Source: Candidatus Manganitrophus noduliformans (lineage in GTDB: Bacteria > Nitrospirota > Nitrospiria > SBBL01 > Manganitrophaceae). Taken from it: 64,000 nucleotides of DNA. The notes beneath the pieces are model-generated. The model saw only the letters and a program-made list of their open reading frames with translations. It had not been told where the DNA came from and ran no database searches. This document shows positions 27,567 to 37,086 of this stretch, piece by piece. A program made the translations under genes and the position numbers. The DNA lies in contig NZ_VTOW01000003.1 in NCBI RefSeq assembly GCF_012184425.1, positions 1-64,000 on the forward strand, in the 5' to 3' direction. How positions within the stretch are numbered: position 1 is the stretch's first letter; each line of letters starts with the position of its first letter.

Positions 27567-30320
27567 ATGGCGTTTGATCTAAAAAAACTTCAGCAGACAT
27601 TGGGAACGGCGAAAATCCTCTCCGACCCTCCCGCCATCACCGCCTATTCGATCGACGCCAGCATCTACAAGGTCGTTCCCCAAGCGGTGGCCGTCATCGA
27701 ATCGCGGGACGATCTTGAAAAAGTGCTCCACTATGCCAAGGAGCATCGCGTTCCGCTGACCGCCCGGAGCGGCGGGACCAATCTCACCGGCAATGCGGTG
27801 GGGGAGGGGATCATTCTCGAATTCTCCCATCTCAATCAGATTTTGGAAGTCAACGAGCAGGCCCGCTGGGCCCGGGTTCAGCCGGGGATCGTTTTCGCCG
27901 AGTTGAACAAGCGGCTGGCGAGGCGGGGATGGATGTTCGCCCCCGATCCGTCGAGCGGCGACATGTGCAAGCTCGGCGGAATGCTCGGGAACAACGCCGC
28001 CGGACCCCACACGCTGAAATACGGCGCCACCCGCGACAACGTCCTGGAGATGGAAGTTCTTCTGTCGAACGGCCATTGGATCACCGCCAAAGAGTACCGG
28101 CTCGATGATCCGCATTTCCAGAAGCTCCTGGTTGAGAATCCCTTCTTGAAAGATCTGATCGAGCTGATCCGGCGGAACAGCGACCTGATCCAATCGAAGC
28201 GGCCGAAGGTGTCGAAGAACTCCAGCGGGTACAACCTCTTCGATCTTGCCGACGGATTGGCGCGCGGCGTCTTCCCGCTCCACCAGCTCCTCATCGGAAG
28301 CGAGGGGACGCTGGGGCTGGCGGTCGAAGCGAAGATCAAGCTGGTTCCCAAACCGGCGGAAACCGCCACGGCCCTTATCTACTTCGACCGGCTCTCCGAG
28401 ATCGGCGACGCGGTCAATGCCCTCCTCCCCCTGGCGCCGAGCGCTTTGGAGATGATGGACGCCAACTCGCTCGACCTCGTCGGCCGCGCCCGCTTCGGCA
28501 TCCCGAAGCAGGCGGCGGCGATGTTGCTGGTGGAGTTCGACGCGTCGCCCCGGGCGAAGATGGAAGCGGTCCACCGGGCGATCGCGCAGTATCATCTGAG
28601 CGCCCCCATGACCGAAGCGTTCGACCCCGAAAATCAGGCCGAGCTCTGGCGGGTCCGGAAGGCGATGTATCCGACCCTATATAACTACGACGCCAAGAAG
28701 AAGCCGATCAACTTCGCCGACGATGTCGTTGTCGCCGCCGACCGGATTCCGGAGCTGATCGCCTATCTCGACCGGCTCTTTTCCGAGAAGGGGGTGGCGG
28801 TGGCGATCTACGGCCACATCGGCAACGGCAACGCCCACATCAATCCCTTGCTGAACGTGAACGATCCGGTCGACTTTGAAAAGATGGTCGCCCTCTCTCA
28901 CGAGATCCATCAAACCGTCATCGACCGCTTCGGCGGCTCGCTCTGCGGGGAGCATGGCGACGGGCGGGTGCGGGCCGAGTTCGTCAAAGATCTCTACGGC
29001 CCGGAGCTTTATACCCTCTTCAAGCGGGTGAAGACCCTCTTCGATCCGAAATATCTCCTCAATCCCGGCGTGAAGATCAGCGAAACACCGTTCACCGAGA
29101 AGATCGATCTCGAACGGCTCGCCAAGCAGTGCGCCACCTGCGGGAAGTGTAACTCGGTCTGCCCGGTCTACGATGTCGCCGGGGAGGAGTCGAATGCCGC
29201 GCGGGGGTGGTTCCACATCGTGACCGCGCCCGATTACACCTACGAGAAGTCGTCCCGCATCGTGGAAGCGTGCGTCAACTGCAAATCGTGTCGGACCGTC
29301 TGCCCCGCCGGAATCGACGTCTCGGAGCTGATTTTAAAGAAACGGGAAGAACATCCCAACCCGGTGGCGGGAATGGCCTTCCGGCTCCAATCAAAGCGCT
29401 CATTATTCGAGGGCCTGCTGAAGCTGTCCGCCTGGACGCAGCCGATCTGGGACAATCGGATCGGCCGATTCTTTATCGAGCATTTGACCCGGCCGGTCCT
29501 GAGGGGGCTGGCGCCGACGGCGCGGATTCCGTCCGACATGACCTTGCCGAAGTTGGCGAAGCGGCATTTGCGCGAGCGTTATCCCGCGCTGACCGAGTCC
29601 GACAGTCCGATCGCCTACTTCCACGGCTGCGCCGCCGACTACTTCGACGACGGCGTCGGGGACGCGGTGATCGAGGTGCTCAAAAAAAACGGGGTGGAGG
29701 CGGCGCTCCCGCCGCAGCGCTGCTCCGGAACGCCGATTCAGACCTACGGCTGGATCGACCGGGTCCGGGAGAACGCCCGGTTCAACATCGCCTCCCTCGA
29801 ACGGTTCGAGAAGGTTGTCACCGGCTGCGCCTCTTGCACCTTCATGTTGAAAGACTATGAAAGCATTCTCCCTCCCGACGAACAGGAGGAGGCGAAGCGC
29901 CTCGCGGCGAAGGTGGTCCATATCTCGGAATTCCTGGCCGGCACGGTTCCGGTCAAAGAGATGCCGTCTTCATCCGGAAAAAAGAAAAAAGTCACTTATC
30001 ATTCTTCCTGTCATCTCCGGGCGGCGGGGGTGAGTAAGCCGCCGCGGGATCTTCTCCGTCGAAATCCGAATTTCGAGTTCGTCGAGATGGCCGACGCCGA
30101 CCGCTGCGCCGGCGGCGCGGGAACGTTCTGCGTCAAAAATCCGAAACAGTCGGCGGCGATCTTCGAGCGGAAGCGGCGCGGGATCGAGGAGAGCGGGGCG
30201 GAGATCGTCGCCACCTCCTGCCCCGCTTGCATGATCCAGCTTCAGAACGGCCTGAAGGGAAAGGTGGAGGTGAAGCACATCGCCCAATTGATGAACGAAG
30301 AGGAAAAGCCGGATGGGTGA
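27567..30320 (+). CDS. FAD-linked oxidase fused to Fe-S/CCG domains (D-lactate or 2-hydroxyacid dehydrogenase type)
   Basis: A 917-residue fusion of a GlcD-like flavoprotein and a GlpC-like iron-sulfur protein, probably oxidising D-lactate or another 2-hydroxyacid and passing electrons to the membrane. The FAD domain has RSGGTNLTGNAVG near residue 65 and GTLGLAVEA; the cap domain has GHIGNGNAHINP and CGEHGDGR. Two 4Fe-4S motifs follow (CATCGKCNSVCP and CVNCKSCRTVCP), then two cysteine-rich CCG domains (FHGCAADYFD with RCSGTP, and HSSCHLR with CAGGAG). The longer open frame upstream overlaps the previous gene and lacks support; ATG 27567 sits at the predicted transcript start. It overlaps the DCC gene by eight bases. 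Confidence 0.92.
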   Translation: MAFDLKKLQQTLGTAKILSDPPAITAYSIDASIYKVVPQAVAVIESRDDLEKVLHYAKEHRVPLTARSGGTNLTGNAVGEGIILEFSHLNQILEVNEQARWARVQPGIVFAELNKRLARRGWMFAPDPSSGDMCKLGGMLGNNAAGPHTLKYGATRDNVLEMEVLLSNGHWITAKEYRLDDPHFQKLLVENPFLKDLIELIRRNSDLIQSKRPKVSKNSSGYNLFDLADGLARGVFPLHQLLIGSEGTLGLAVEAKIKLVPKPAETATALIYFDRLSEIGDAVNALLPLAPSALEMMDANSLDLVGRARFGIPKQAAAMLLVEFDASPRAKMEAVHRAIAQYHLSAPMTEAFDPENQAELWRVRKAMYPTLYNYDAKKKPINFADDVVVAADRIPELIAYLDRLFSEKGVAVAIYGHIGNGNAHINPLLNVNDPVDFEKMVALSHEIHQTVIDRFGGSLCGEHGDGRVRAEFVKDLYGPELYTLFKRVKTLFDPKYLLNPGVKISETPFTEKIDLERLAKQCATCGKCNSVCPVYDVAGEESNAARGWFHIVTAPDYTYEKSSRIVEACVNCKSCRTVCPAGIDVSELILKKREEHPNPVAGMAFRLQSKRSLFEGLLKLSAWTQPIWDNRIGRFFIEHLTRPVLRGLAPTARIPSDMTLPKLAKRHLRERYPALTESDSPIAYFHGCAADYFDDGVGDAVIEVLKKNGVEAALPPQRCSGTPIQTYGWIDRVRENARFNIASLERFEKVVTGCASCTFMLKDYESILPPDEQEEAKRLAAKVVHISEFLAGTVPVKEMPSSSGKKKKVTYHSSCHLRAAGVSKPPRDLLRRNPNFEFVEMADADRCAGGAGTFCVKNPKQSAAIFERKRRGIEESGAEIVATSCPACMIQLQNGLKGKVEVKHIAQLMNEEEKPDG

Positions 30321-30684
30321 AACGACGTCTTCCCGCAATGTTCTCATCTACGATGCCGAGTGCCGGCTTTGCGTCTCTTCAAAAGAGTGGGTCGAGCGAT
30401 GGGATCGGCGGCGCCGGATCACCTTCCTTCCGTTTCAAACGGCCGAAGCAAAGGAGCAGCTCCCCGATTTAGCGGGGATGGCCTGCATGGATGCGATGCG
30501 TTTTATCGATGCGCAAGGACAGGTCACCTCCGGGGTGGACGCTTTCCGGAGAATGCTTCCCCTCCTCCCCTTCGGACGGCTTCTTTCCCTCCTTTTTTAT
30601 CTTCCGGGGGTCCCCCGGCTGGCGGCCGTGATTTACCATCATGTCGCCGAGAACCGCTATCGCTGGTTCGGCCGGGCCCATTGA
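30313..30684 (+). CDS. DCC-family (DUF393) thiol-disulphide oxidoreductase-like protein
   Basis: A 123-residue protein with the DxxCxxC motif of the DCC family near its start (YDAECRLC), followed by a thioredoxin-like pattern (TFLPFQ) and a hydrophobic C-terminal half (LLSLLFYLPGVPRLAAVIY) that may touch the membrane. The ATG lies inside the preceding gene's last codons (ATGGGTGA), so the two are co-translated. DCC proteins are presumed redox enzymes without a known substrate; linkage to a flavin/Fe-S dehydrogenase fits. Confidence 0.8.
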   Translation: MGETTSSRNVLIYDAECRLCVSSKEWVERWDRRRRITFLPFQTAEAKEQLPDLAGMACMDAMRFIDAQGQVTSGVDAFRRMLPLLPFGRLLSLLFYLPGVPRLAAVIYHHVAENRYRWFGRAH

Positions 30685-30755
30685 GAAGATTTCCTGCCAT
30701 AGAATTACCTGAATAAACATAGGCTTCGCTCCCTCTTCGCGGTGTGGCCCGTCGT

Positions 30756-30784
30756 TTGACGGTCCCTCTCTCTTACGGTATCGT
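30756..30784 (+). promoter_or_regulatory. Promoter of the 7TM-PAS sensor gene
   Basis: TTGACG at 30756-30761, a 17-bp spacer and TATCGT at 30779-30784. Confidence 0.5.
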
Positions 30785-30814
30785 TAAATAGATCGATCCG
30801 CTGAAAGGGTCGCC

Positions 30815-31894
30815 ATGTTTGCGCAACTTTTTACCCCAACTCAGTATTTCTTCAACGTTTATGCGATTCCGGTGTTCGCGGCGGCCGCCGCGACGTTTTT
30901 ATTCGGAGCGGCTGTCCTGATCCATGAGCGGGGGAGCAGAGTCGGCCGGCTTTTTTCCTACATGACCTTCACGGGGGGTGTTTGGCTTTTCTCCTTTTCC
31001 TGGATGTACTCTGCCGTCGCGGAGGATGTCGCCCTGGTTTGGGCGAAGGCCGGATATCTGGCTGTGACGTTCCTTCCTTCCTTCATTTATGATTTCTCCA
31101 TCGTTTCCCTTCACCTGGAATGTCAGCGGCGGGTTTGGAGATGGATCATCTGGTCTTTCTCCGTGCTTTTTGCGTTGTCGGTTCTTTTGTCCGATTTCCT
31201 CGTCGAGGGGGTCTATGACTACTGGTGGGGTTATTATCCCAAGGTGGCTTGGCTGAGCATTCCCTTCCTGCTCTTTTTCTTCGGGATCATGTTTCTGAGC
31301 CTTTGGGAATACGACGGTCAATTTCGCAACGCGGTCCCGAGTGTTCATCGGGAGCGGACCAAATCTTTTCTGAAAGCGTTTGGGGTCGGCTATTTCGCTT
31401 CATTCGATTTCCTGGCGAATTATGGCGTTCCGCTTTATCCCTTCGGTTATATCCCGATCTTCATTTTTTTCCTGATCATGGCCAAAACAATCCGCCGGTA
31501 CCGGCTGATCGACATGTCGCCCGGTCTTACCGCAGATCAGATCGTCTCGCCGACGGCCGATCTTCTCATTGTCTGCGATGCGGAAGGGACGATTCAACGT
31601 GTGAATCGGACGACCTGTGCGACGCTCGGTTATTCCGAAAGAGAGCTGATCGGAAAGCCGGTCGGCTCTCTCGCGTGGCGTTCTTCCGGACTGGAAGAAC
31701 GGATTCAGGCGATGATCAGGGGGATCTCATTGGGAGACGAGAAAATACTCTTCTGCGGGAAAGAAGGGGGAATGGTTGAACTTCGCGTCTCCCTCTCCCC
31801 GTTAGGGGACAGGGAGTTTCTCCCGACGGGCGTGGTGATTATCGGGCGGGACCTGTCGGAGCATGACGCCCCAGAGATGCCGGCGCAGGGGTAA
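30815..31894 (+). CDS. 7TM-PAS sensory protein without kinase domain
   Basis: A 359-residue membrane protein. Seven hydrophobic segments span residues 15-225, resembling the 7TM N-terminal sensor module of some histidine kinases. A PAS domain follows (about 240-345; ADLLIVCDAEGTIQRVN, LGYSERELIGKP, GVVIIGRDLSEH). The protein stops right after the PAS domain; no HisKA, GGDEF or other output domain follows, and the downstream DNA encodes an unrelated gene on the other strand. Either it signals by protein contact with a separate kinase, or it is a clean truncation. No frameshifted kinase remnant is visible behind it. Confidence 0.75.
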   Translation: MFAQLFTPTQYFFNVYAIPVFAAAAATFLFGAAVLIHERGSRVGRLFSYMTFTGGVWLFSFSWMYSAVAEDVALVWAKAGYLAVTFLPSFIYDFSIVSLHLECQRRVWRWIIWSFSVLFALSVLLSDFLVEGVYDYWWGYYPKVAWLSIPFLLFFFGIMFLSLWEYDGQFRNAVPSVHRERTKSFLKAFGVGYFASFDFLANYGVPLYPFGYIPIFIFFLIMAKTIRRYRLIDMSPGLTADQIVSPTADLLIVCDAEGTIQRVNRTTCATLGYSERELIGKPVGSLAWRSSGLEERIQAMIRGISLGDEKILFCGKEGGMVELRVSLSPLGDREFLPTGVVIIGRDLSEHDAPEMPAQG

Positions 31895-31906
31895 ACCGGC
31901 GGCGGT

Positions 31907-32551
31907 CTACGGTCCCGGCGTTTTTGGCGCGGGGGGACCTGCAGGTCCCGGGTTGGGCGGGGCGGTGATTTTTTTATAGTCGGAAGGGACCTCGAAGAGA
32001 GCGGGGTCGAGCTTTTGAACCTTGATGTTCGCCAGCTGGACCAGAACGTGCTCGCCTTCTCTGAAGAACTCCTGTCGGATCGGGGCGTTGTTCAGGTCGA
32101 TCGCCTCCCAGGCGAAACCGATCCGTTTGTTTCCCTCTTTGTCTCTCCAGGTCATCTTAAACTTATTGGCCGGGCGTCCGGCGACGTTTTCCTTCGCGAT
32201 AAAGACCTTCTCGATCTTCACGCCCGACTTGGGAGAAAAGGGGTCGAGCGGGTTTTCTCCCCCGACCGTTTCCACGTACATCTTTTCATCCGGCATCAGC
32301 ATCCAGAAAACCGGCGGCCGTTTATCTCCCCGCGAGATGTGGACGACGCTTCTTCCGGCGTTGTTGATCTCCACCCGAAGCTGTTTCTGTCTGGAGTAGA
32401 CCTTGGCCGGAAAGATGCGGGCGTTCTCTCCGATCTCTCCCAGGCTGATGGTGATGTACTGATCGGCAATGAAATCGGCCCGGGCGGCCGTGCCGGCCAA
32501 AACGAGAACGACAGCCAGAAATAAGCCGATGATCTTCCGCGGATGGTTCAT
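31907..32551 (-). CDS. Periplasmic LolA/DUF4412-like protein
   Basis: A 214-residue exported protein. ATG 32551 has AAGGAGAAAG upstream and begins an ordinary signal peptide (IIGLFLAVVLVLAGTAARA). The mature part (DFIADQYITISLG, ARIFPAKVYSRQKQLRVE, FWMLMPDEKMYVE, AGRPANKFKMTW) follows the half-barrel pattern of LolA-like and DUF4412 proteins, which bind lipids or lipoproteins. A Pro-rich tail closes it. An open frame extends 15 codons further upstream but with no better start. Confidence 0.65.
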   Translation of the reverse strand: MNHPRKIIGLFLAVVLVLAGTAARADFIADQYITISLGEIGENARIFPAKVYSRQKQLRVEINNAGRSVVHISRGDKRPPVFWMLMPDEKMYVETVGGENPLDPFSPKSGVKIEKVFIAKENVAGRPANKFKMTWRDKEGNKRIGFAWEAIDLNNAPIRQEFFREGEHVLVQLANIKVQKLDPALFEVPSDYKKITAPPNPGPAGPPAPKTPGP

Positions 32552-32682
32552 TTCTTCTTTCTCCTTAGGCGGGTAACCTACCATCTTTTTTTTCAAAACG
32601 CAACGGGCGGGAGAGGGCCGGTGTCGGTCAAGACTTCCCTAACCTTGGAAGAGTGATTAAGTAAATGTCTCCAAGAATTTTA

Positions 32683-32712
32683 TTGACATTGCTGTTTCGT
32701 AAATTGTATATT
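32683..32712 (+). promoter_or_regulatory. Promoter of the secreted lipoprotein gene
   Basis: TTGACA at 32683-32688, an 18-bp spacer and TATATT at 32707-32712. A leader of about 70 bases precedes the ATG at 32788. Confidence 0.6.
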
Positions 32713-32787
32713 GCGGACCACTTACCTGAAGAAGATGCAGCCGCTCTGTATGTCATCAGAACCGCCAATATAAAACGGAGACAGAGA

Positions 32788-33978
32788 ATGGTTAATCTAA
32801 AAAAGATCAGCGTGGTATTTGGAATGTTCGCTTCATTGGCGGTTCTGATTCACGGTTGCGGATCGGGAGGCGGTGGAGGGGGCAATGCCCCGGCCGGGAC
32901 CGCGGCGCAATCCGCCGGCGCCGCTTCGAAGGCGATCGTCAGCGCGCTGGGAGTGGCTACGGATCCCGGCGGCGATGGCGACATCGCTAAAGCCGCTTTA
33001 AACCGAAAAGCGGCATCAATTCTAAGCGATGAAGCTCAGGTCCGACAGGCGTTGCACGATTTTAAGGCGTCGGCGGCTCTCCGGCGGCAGAAGACGCTTC
33101 GGGACACCACCGACTCAGGCGATCTGCCGTGTCCTGGCGGCGGGAGGCAAAGAATCCGAACGGATGACAACAACACGCCGGACGATGAGTCCGATGATTC
33201 TTTTACCGCGAACTTTGTCAACTGCTCCGGAAGCGACGGGGATGCGACCCTCTTTTTTAACGGTTCAATGCGCCTCACGTTCACGAACGGCGATCAGGAA
33301 TTTACATTGACTTTTAATCGGTTTACCAGCCGCGTCACGGAACCTTCGGGTACCTTTGAAACCTTCAACAATGGGACGATCTCTTTCTCCGGCAGAGAAG
33401 TCGAATGCGGAAATTCTTCCTTCCTGGAGATGACCTTTACGATGGATATGAACGGTACGGCCAAGGTCGATCTGGAAAACAACGGAACTTTCGAAGTCAA
33501 TGAGTCATTCTCATTTAATGACTTCGTCATGGTCTTGACGGAGGCGCATGCGCCGGAACCCGACTGCACGCCGGGTGCGACGACCTTTACAATGAACGGC
33601 AAGTCTACCTTCACCAATCGCCTGAATCGAGCCGACAACATCAGCGCCACCTTCAACAATTTCGCAATGGTGGTCACACCGGCGACAAGACTGCTTGAGG
33701 GCATCGATCGAGAGGGAGAGACCCTCTCCTTCGACGGAACCATCGCAATCTCGTCCGATTGCGTCAAGGGGACATTCACCTTCACCACCCCGGTCGGAGA
33801 AGAGCCCTTTATTCCCCTTGACGCTTCCTGCCCGGTCGACGGAAAAATCCTGGTTCACCGAGGCGGCGTCACCACGGCGGTGATATACACCTCCACGGGG
33901 GTCCAGATTGATGAAGGGGGCGACGGCTCCGCCGAGCAGACCTTCGACGATTGCGAGGCGGCGGAGGCTTGCGTTTAG
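32788..33978 (+). CDS. Lipoprotein with beta-rich C-terminal region, unknown function
   Basis: The protein has 396 residues from ATG 32788, which has GGAGA upstream; upstream frame codons overlap the promoter and are excluded. The lipobox (AVLIHGCGS) and a Gly-rich linker identify a lipoprotein. Residues 40-130 are helical and polar; the rest is beta-rich, with repeated segments such as FTMDMNGTAKVD, SFSFNDFVMVLTE, TFNNFAMVVT and SFDGTIAIS, plus several Cys residues. No catalytic motif is seen. It is a single unit between a TTGACA promoter and a strong terminator. Confidence 0.6.
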   Translation: MVNLKKISVVFGMFASLAVLIHGCGSGGGGGGNAPAGTAAQSAGAASKAIVSALGVATDPGGDGDIAKAALNRKAASILSDEAQVRQALHDFKASAALRRQKTLRDTTDSGDLPCPGGGRQRIRTDDNNTPDDESDDSFTANFVNCSGSDGDATLFFNGSMRLTFTNGDQEFTLTFNRFTSRVTEPSGTFETFNNGTISFSGREVECGNSSFLEMTFTMDMNGTAKVDLENNGTFEVNESFSFNDFVMVLTEAHAPEPDCTPGATTFTMNGKSTFTNRLNRADNISATFNNFAMVVTPATRLLEGIDREGETLSFDGTIAISSDCVKGTFTFTTPVGEEPFIPLDASCPVDGKILVHRGGVTTAVIYTSTGVQIDEGGDGSAEQTFDDCEAAEACV

Positions 33979-34000
33979 CCTGATCGGTTTTGTACTTTGG

Positions 34001-34031
34001 GCGCCCCGGTGAAAGCCGGGGCGCTTTTTTT
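34001..34031 (+). terminator. Strong intrinsic terminator
   Basis: GCGCCCCGG (34001-34009) and CCGGGGCGC (34016-34024) form a 9-bp GC stem, followed by seven T. Confidence 0.9.
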
Positions 34032-34138
34032 GTCTCCTTCACTGATACTATTTTCCTCCATGCCGTACCGTTCCTTATAAGTCATTGATTCCTCATCGCG
34101 ATTTTAGTATCATCAGAAAAACAGATCGGAGGGGAACA

Positions 34139-35563
34139 ATGATTCCGGAACATCCGTTTTGGATCGGGGGGAAGTGGCGCAAATCGGCGGAGAAGGTCGA
34201 GGTTATCAATCCATACAATCATCAGCCGATCGGGGTGACGTATTCGGCCTCGGCGGAGGATGTGGAGATGGCCCTCGCTTCAGCGACGCATGCCTTTCAA
34301 GAAATGCGGCGGATGCCGGCCTTTCGCCGCGGGGAGATCCTCCATCAGATTTCGGAGGGGCTGAAGGCCCGTCGAGAAGAGGTCGCCCGGACGATGACGT
34401 TGGAGTCGGGGAAGCCGATCGCCGACGCCCGCAACGAGGTCAACCGCGCCGTCAGCACCTTTCAGATCGCCTCCGAGGAGGCGAAGCGAATCGAAGGGGA
34501 ACTCCTTCCGCTCGATCTGATGCCGGGATCGGAAGGAAGGGTCGGCATCACACGGAGATTCCCAATCGGCCCGATCGTCGGTATCTCGCCCTTTAACTTT
34601 CCTCTCAATCTCGTCGCCCACAAAATCGCCCCGGCGCTCGCCGCGGGGAATACGATTCTGCTGAAGCCGGCCCCGAAGACGCCATTGACCGCGCTGCTCC
34701 TGGCGGAGATCATCGCGTCGGTGGGCGTTCCCGACGGGGCGGTCAGCATCTTTCTCTGCGGGAATGCGCTGGCCGAAAAGATGGTCCTCGATTCGCGGGT
34801 CAAGATGCTCAGCTTCACCGGGAGCGCCGCGGTCGGTTGGATGCTGAAAGAGAAGGCGAACAAGAAACGGGTGGTCCTGGAATTGGGGGGGAACGCCGGG
34901 GTCATTATCCACTCCGATGCCGATCTCGACTATGCCGCCAAACGCTGCGCGATCGGCGGATTCTCCTATGCCGGCCAGGTCTGCATTTCGGTCCAACGGA
35001 TTTTTGTTCAGGAGCAGATCTACTCCCGCTTCTCGAGTCTTTTTGCAGAGCAGGTGAAGGGGTTGCAGGTCGGCGATCCGACCGACGAGAAGACGGCGAT
35101 GGGGCCGATGATCGACCTCAAGGCGGCGGAGCGCGCCGAGCGCTGGATTCAGGAGGCGGTCTCGCAGGGGGCGAAGATCCTGACCGGCGGAAAACGATCG
35201 GGGACGTTGCTGGAGCCGACCGTGTTGACCGAAACGACGCCCCAGATGCAGGTGAACTGCCAGGAGGTCTTCGCGCCGATCGTGACGATGGCCCCCTACC
35301 GAAAGCTGGAAGAGGCGATTGCCCGGATCAATCAATCCCCCTATGGATTACAGGCCGGCCTCTTTGTGAGGGACATCAAAGAGACCTTCCATGCTTTCGA
35401 AGAGATCGAAGTGGGCGGCCTGATCGTCAACGACGTCCCCACCTACCGGGTCGATCACATGCCTTACGGCGGCCTCAAGGAGTCGGGGGTCGGCCGCGAA
35501 GGGGTTCGTTACGCCATCGAGGAGATGACCGACCTGAAGCTGATGGCCCTGAATCTTAAATGA
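34139..35563 (+). CDS. Aldehyde dehydrogenase family protein
   Basis: A 474-residue NAD(P)-dependent aldehyde dehydrogenase. The cofactor site (SPFNFPLNLVAHKIAPALA), the FTGSAAVG loop, the general-base Glu in VLELGGNAGV and the catalytic Cys in YAGQVCISVQR are all present. The closest remembered subgroup is the lactaldehyde/glyceraldehyde-3-phosphate (GapN-like) type, but substrate cannot be fixed from motifs. ATG 34139 has GGAGGGG upstream. Pyruvate kinase follows 73 bases later on the same strand, so a role at the triose level is possible; this is inference. Confidence 0.88.
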   Translation: MIPEHPFWIGGKWRKSAEKVEVINPYNHQPIGVTYSASAEDVEMALASATHAFQEMRRMPAFRRGEILHQISEGLKARREEVARTMTLESGKPIADARNEVNRAVSTFQIASEEAKRIEGELLPLDLMPGSEGRVGITRRFPIGPIVGISPFNFPLNLVAHKIAPALAAGNTILLKPAPKTPLTALLLAEIIASVGVPDGAVSIFLCGNALAEKMVLDSRVKMLSFTGSAAVGWMLKEKANKKRVVLELGGNAGVIIHSDADLDYAAKRCAIGGFSYAGQVCISVQRIFVQEQIYSRFSSLFAEQVKGLQVGDPTDEKTAMGPMIDLKAAERAERWIQEAVSQGAKILTGGKRSGTLLEPTVLTETTPQMQVNCQEVFAPIVTMAPYRKLEEAIARINQSPYGLQAGLFVRDIKETFHAFEEIEVGGLIVNDVPTYRVDHMPYGGLKESGVGREGVRYAIEEMTDLKLMALNLK

Positions 35564-35636
35564 AGGAGGAGGGGCGCGGGGAGAGAAGAAAGAGCGCGAC
35601 AATCTCATTCGACGATTCCGCCCTGAATAATCTATC

Positions 35637-37049
35637 GTGACAACGCCAAGACGCGCCAAAATTGTTTGCACCCTCGGGCCCGCGACCCGTTCCGAAGAAA
35701 TGATTTCCCGCCTGATCGGCGCCGGGGCCGATGTGATCCGGCTGAACTTTTCTCACGGTCTTCATGAAGAGCATGGAGCGGCGATCCGGCACATTCGACG
35801 GATTGCGGAGAAGAAGGGGAAGCCGGTCGCCATCCTTCAAGACCTTCAGGGGCCGAAGGTTCGCGTCGGCGCCTTAAAAGAGAAGTCGATTCAACTCAAA
35901 CGGGGGAAACTTCTGACGATCTTGCCGAGGCCGATCCCGGGAACGGAAGAAGCGATTTCCACGACCCATCCCGAGTTACACAAAAAGGTCCGGCCGGGCG
36001 ATGCCATTATGATGAACGACGGAGCGATCGACCTTCGCGTCCTCCGGATCGAAGATGAAAAGATCGTCTGCCGTGTTATCGGCGGGGGAACGCTTCAGGC
36101 TTACAAGGGAATCAATGTGCCGGGCCGGGATTTGGGCTTCCCCTCTCTCACCGCCAAGGACCGCGCCGATCTCAAATTCGGTCTTGCGCATGGGGTCGAC
36201 TTTGTCGCCCTCTCCATGGTCCGGCGGGTCGAGGATCTCCTGACGATCAAGCGGTTGATCCTGCGGGAGAAGAAAGATGTTCCGGTGATCGCCAAGCTGG
36301 AGCAGGCGATGGCGATCGATCATCTGGATGAAATTATGAAGGTGGCCGACGGCGTGATGGTGGCGCGCGGGGACTTGGGGGTGGAGATTCCGCTGGAGCA
36401 GGTGCCGCTGCTTCAAAAGGAGATCATCAAGAAGGCGAACGATGCGCAGATTCCGGTGATCACGGCGACGCAGATGTTGGAGTCGATGGTCGAGCGGCCC
36501 CGCCCGACCCGCGCCGAGGCCTCCGACGTCGCCAATGCGATCATCGACGGGACCGATGCGGTGATGCTCTCGGCGGAGACCGCGGCGGGGAACTATCCGG
36601 TGGAGTCGGTCAAGACGATGGCCAGGATCATCGTCGCCGCCGAAAGACGGGCGCCGGTGATGGACCGCCGTCTTCAGCAAGGACTCTCCGTGGCGCGGGC
36701 GGTCAGCTCCGCGGCCTGCCAACTCGCCTGGCAGATGAGCGCGAAGGCGATCGTCACCTCGACCCTCACCGGAGGGGCGGCCCTTCGACTTTCCAAATAC
36801 CGGCCGACGAATCCGATCCTTGCTTTTACCCCCCATCCCGAGATCGAGCGCCGGATGAGCCTCTACTGGGGGGTCACGCCGCGTCGAATGCCGTTGCTGA
36901 AAAATACCGATGACATCTTCAAGGAGTTCGTCCACGCCGTCACCCAGAGCAAAGAGGTGAAGCGGGGAGATCTGCTGGTGATGGTCGCGAAGTCACCGTG
37001 GGTCGGCTCGACCATTAACGATTTAATCAAGGTCCATCAAATCGAATAA
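35637..37049 (+). CDS. pyk: Pyruvate kinase
   Basis: A 470-residue enzyme converting phosphoenolpyruvate and ADP to pyruvate and ATP. The N-terminus has KIVCTLGPAT and RLNFSHG, the metal and substrate site has MVARGDLGVEIP, and ATQMLESM and DVANAIIDGTDAVMLS mark the end of the barrel; the C-terminal regulatory domain has the usual length. The start is GTG at 35637 with no clear ribosome site. It shares the strand with the aldehyde dehydrogenase. With ppc in the same window, the PEP node is doubly represented. Confidence 0.95.
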   Translation: MTTPRRAKIVCTLGPATRSEEMISRLIGAGADVIRLNFSHGLHEEHGAAIRHIRRIAEKKGKPVAILQDLQGPKVRVGALKEKSIQLKRGKLLTILPRPIPGTEEAISTTHPELHKKVRPGDAIMMNDGAIDLRVLRIEDEKIVCRVIGGGTLQAYKGINVPGRDLGFPSLTAKDRADLKFGLAHGVDFVALSMVRRVEDLLTIKRLILREKKDVPVIAKLEQAMAIDHLDEIMKVADGVMVARGDLGVEIPLEQVPLLQKEIIKKANDAQIPVITATQMLESMVERPRPTRAEASDVANAIIDGTDAVMLSAETAAGNYPVESVKTMARIIVAAERRAPVMDRRLQQGLSVARAVSSAACQLAWQMSAKAIVTSTLTGGAALRLSKYRPTNPILAFTPHPEIERRMSLYWGVTPRRMPLLKNTDDIFKEFVHAVTQSKEVKRGDLLVMVAKSPWVGSTINDLIKVHQIE

Positions 37050-37086
37050 GAGGACTCCCATCACTCCGTTTGAAGTTCAAAAGAAA

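Noticed and set aside
35600-35640. Possible fourth leaderless promoter at pyk
   Set aside because: An AATAAT lies close to the GTG, but no reasonable -35 is found at normal distance.
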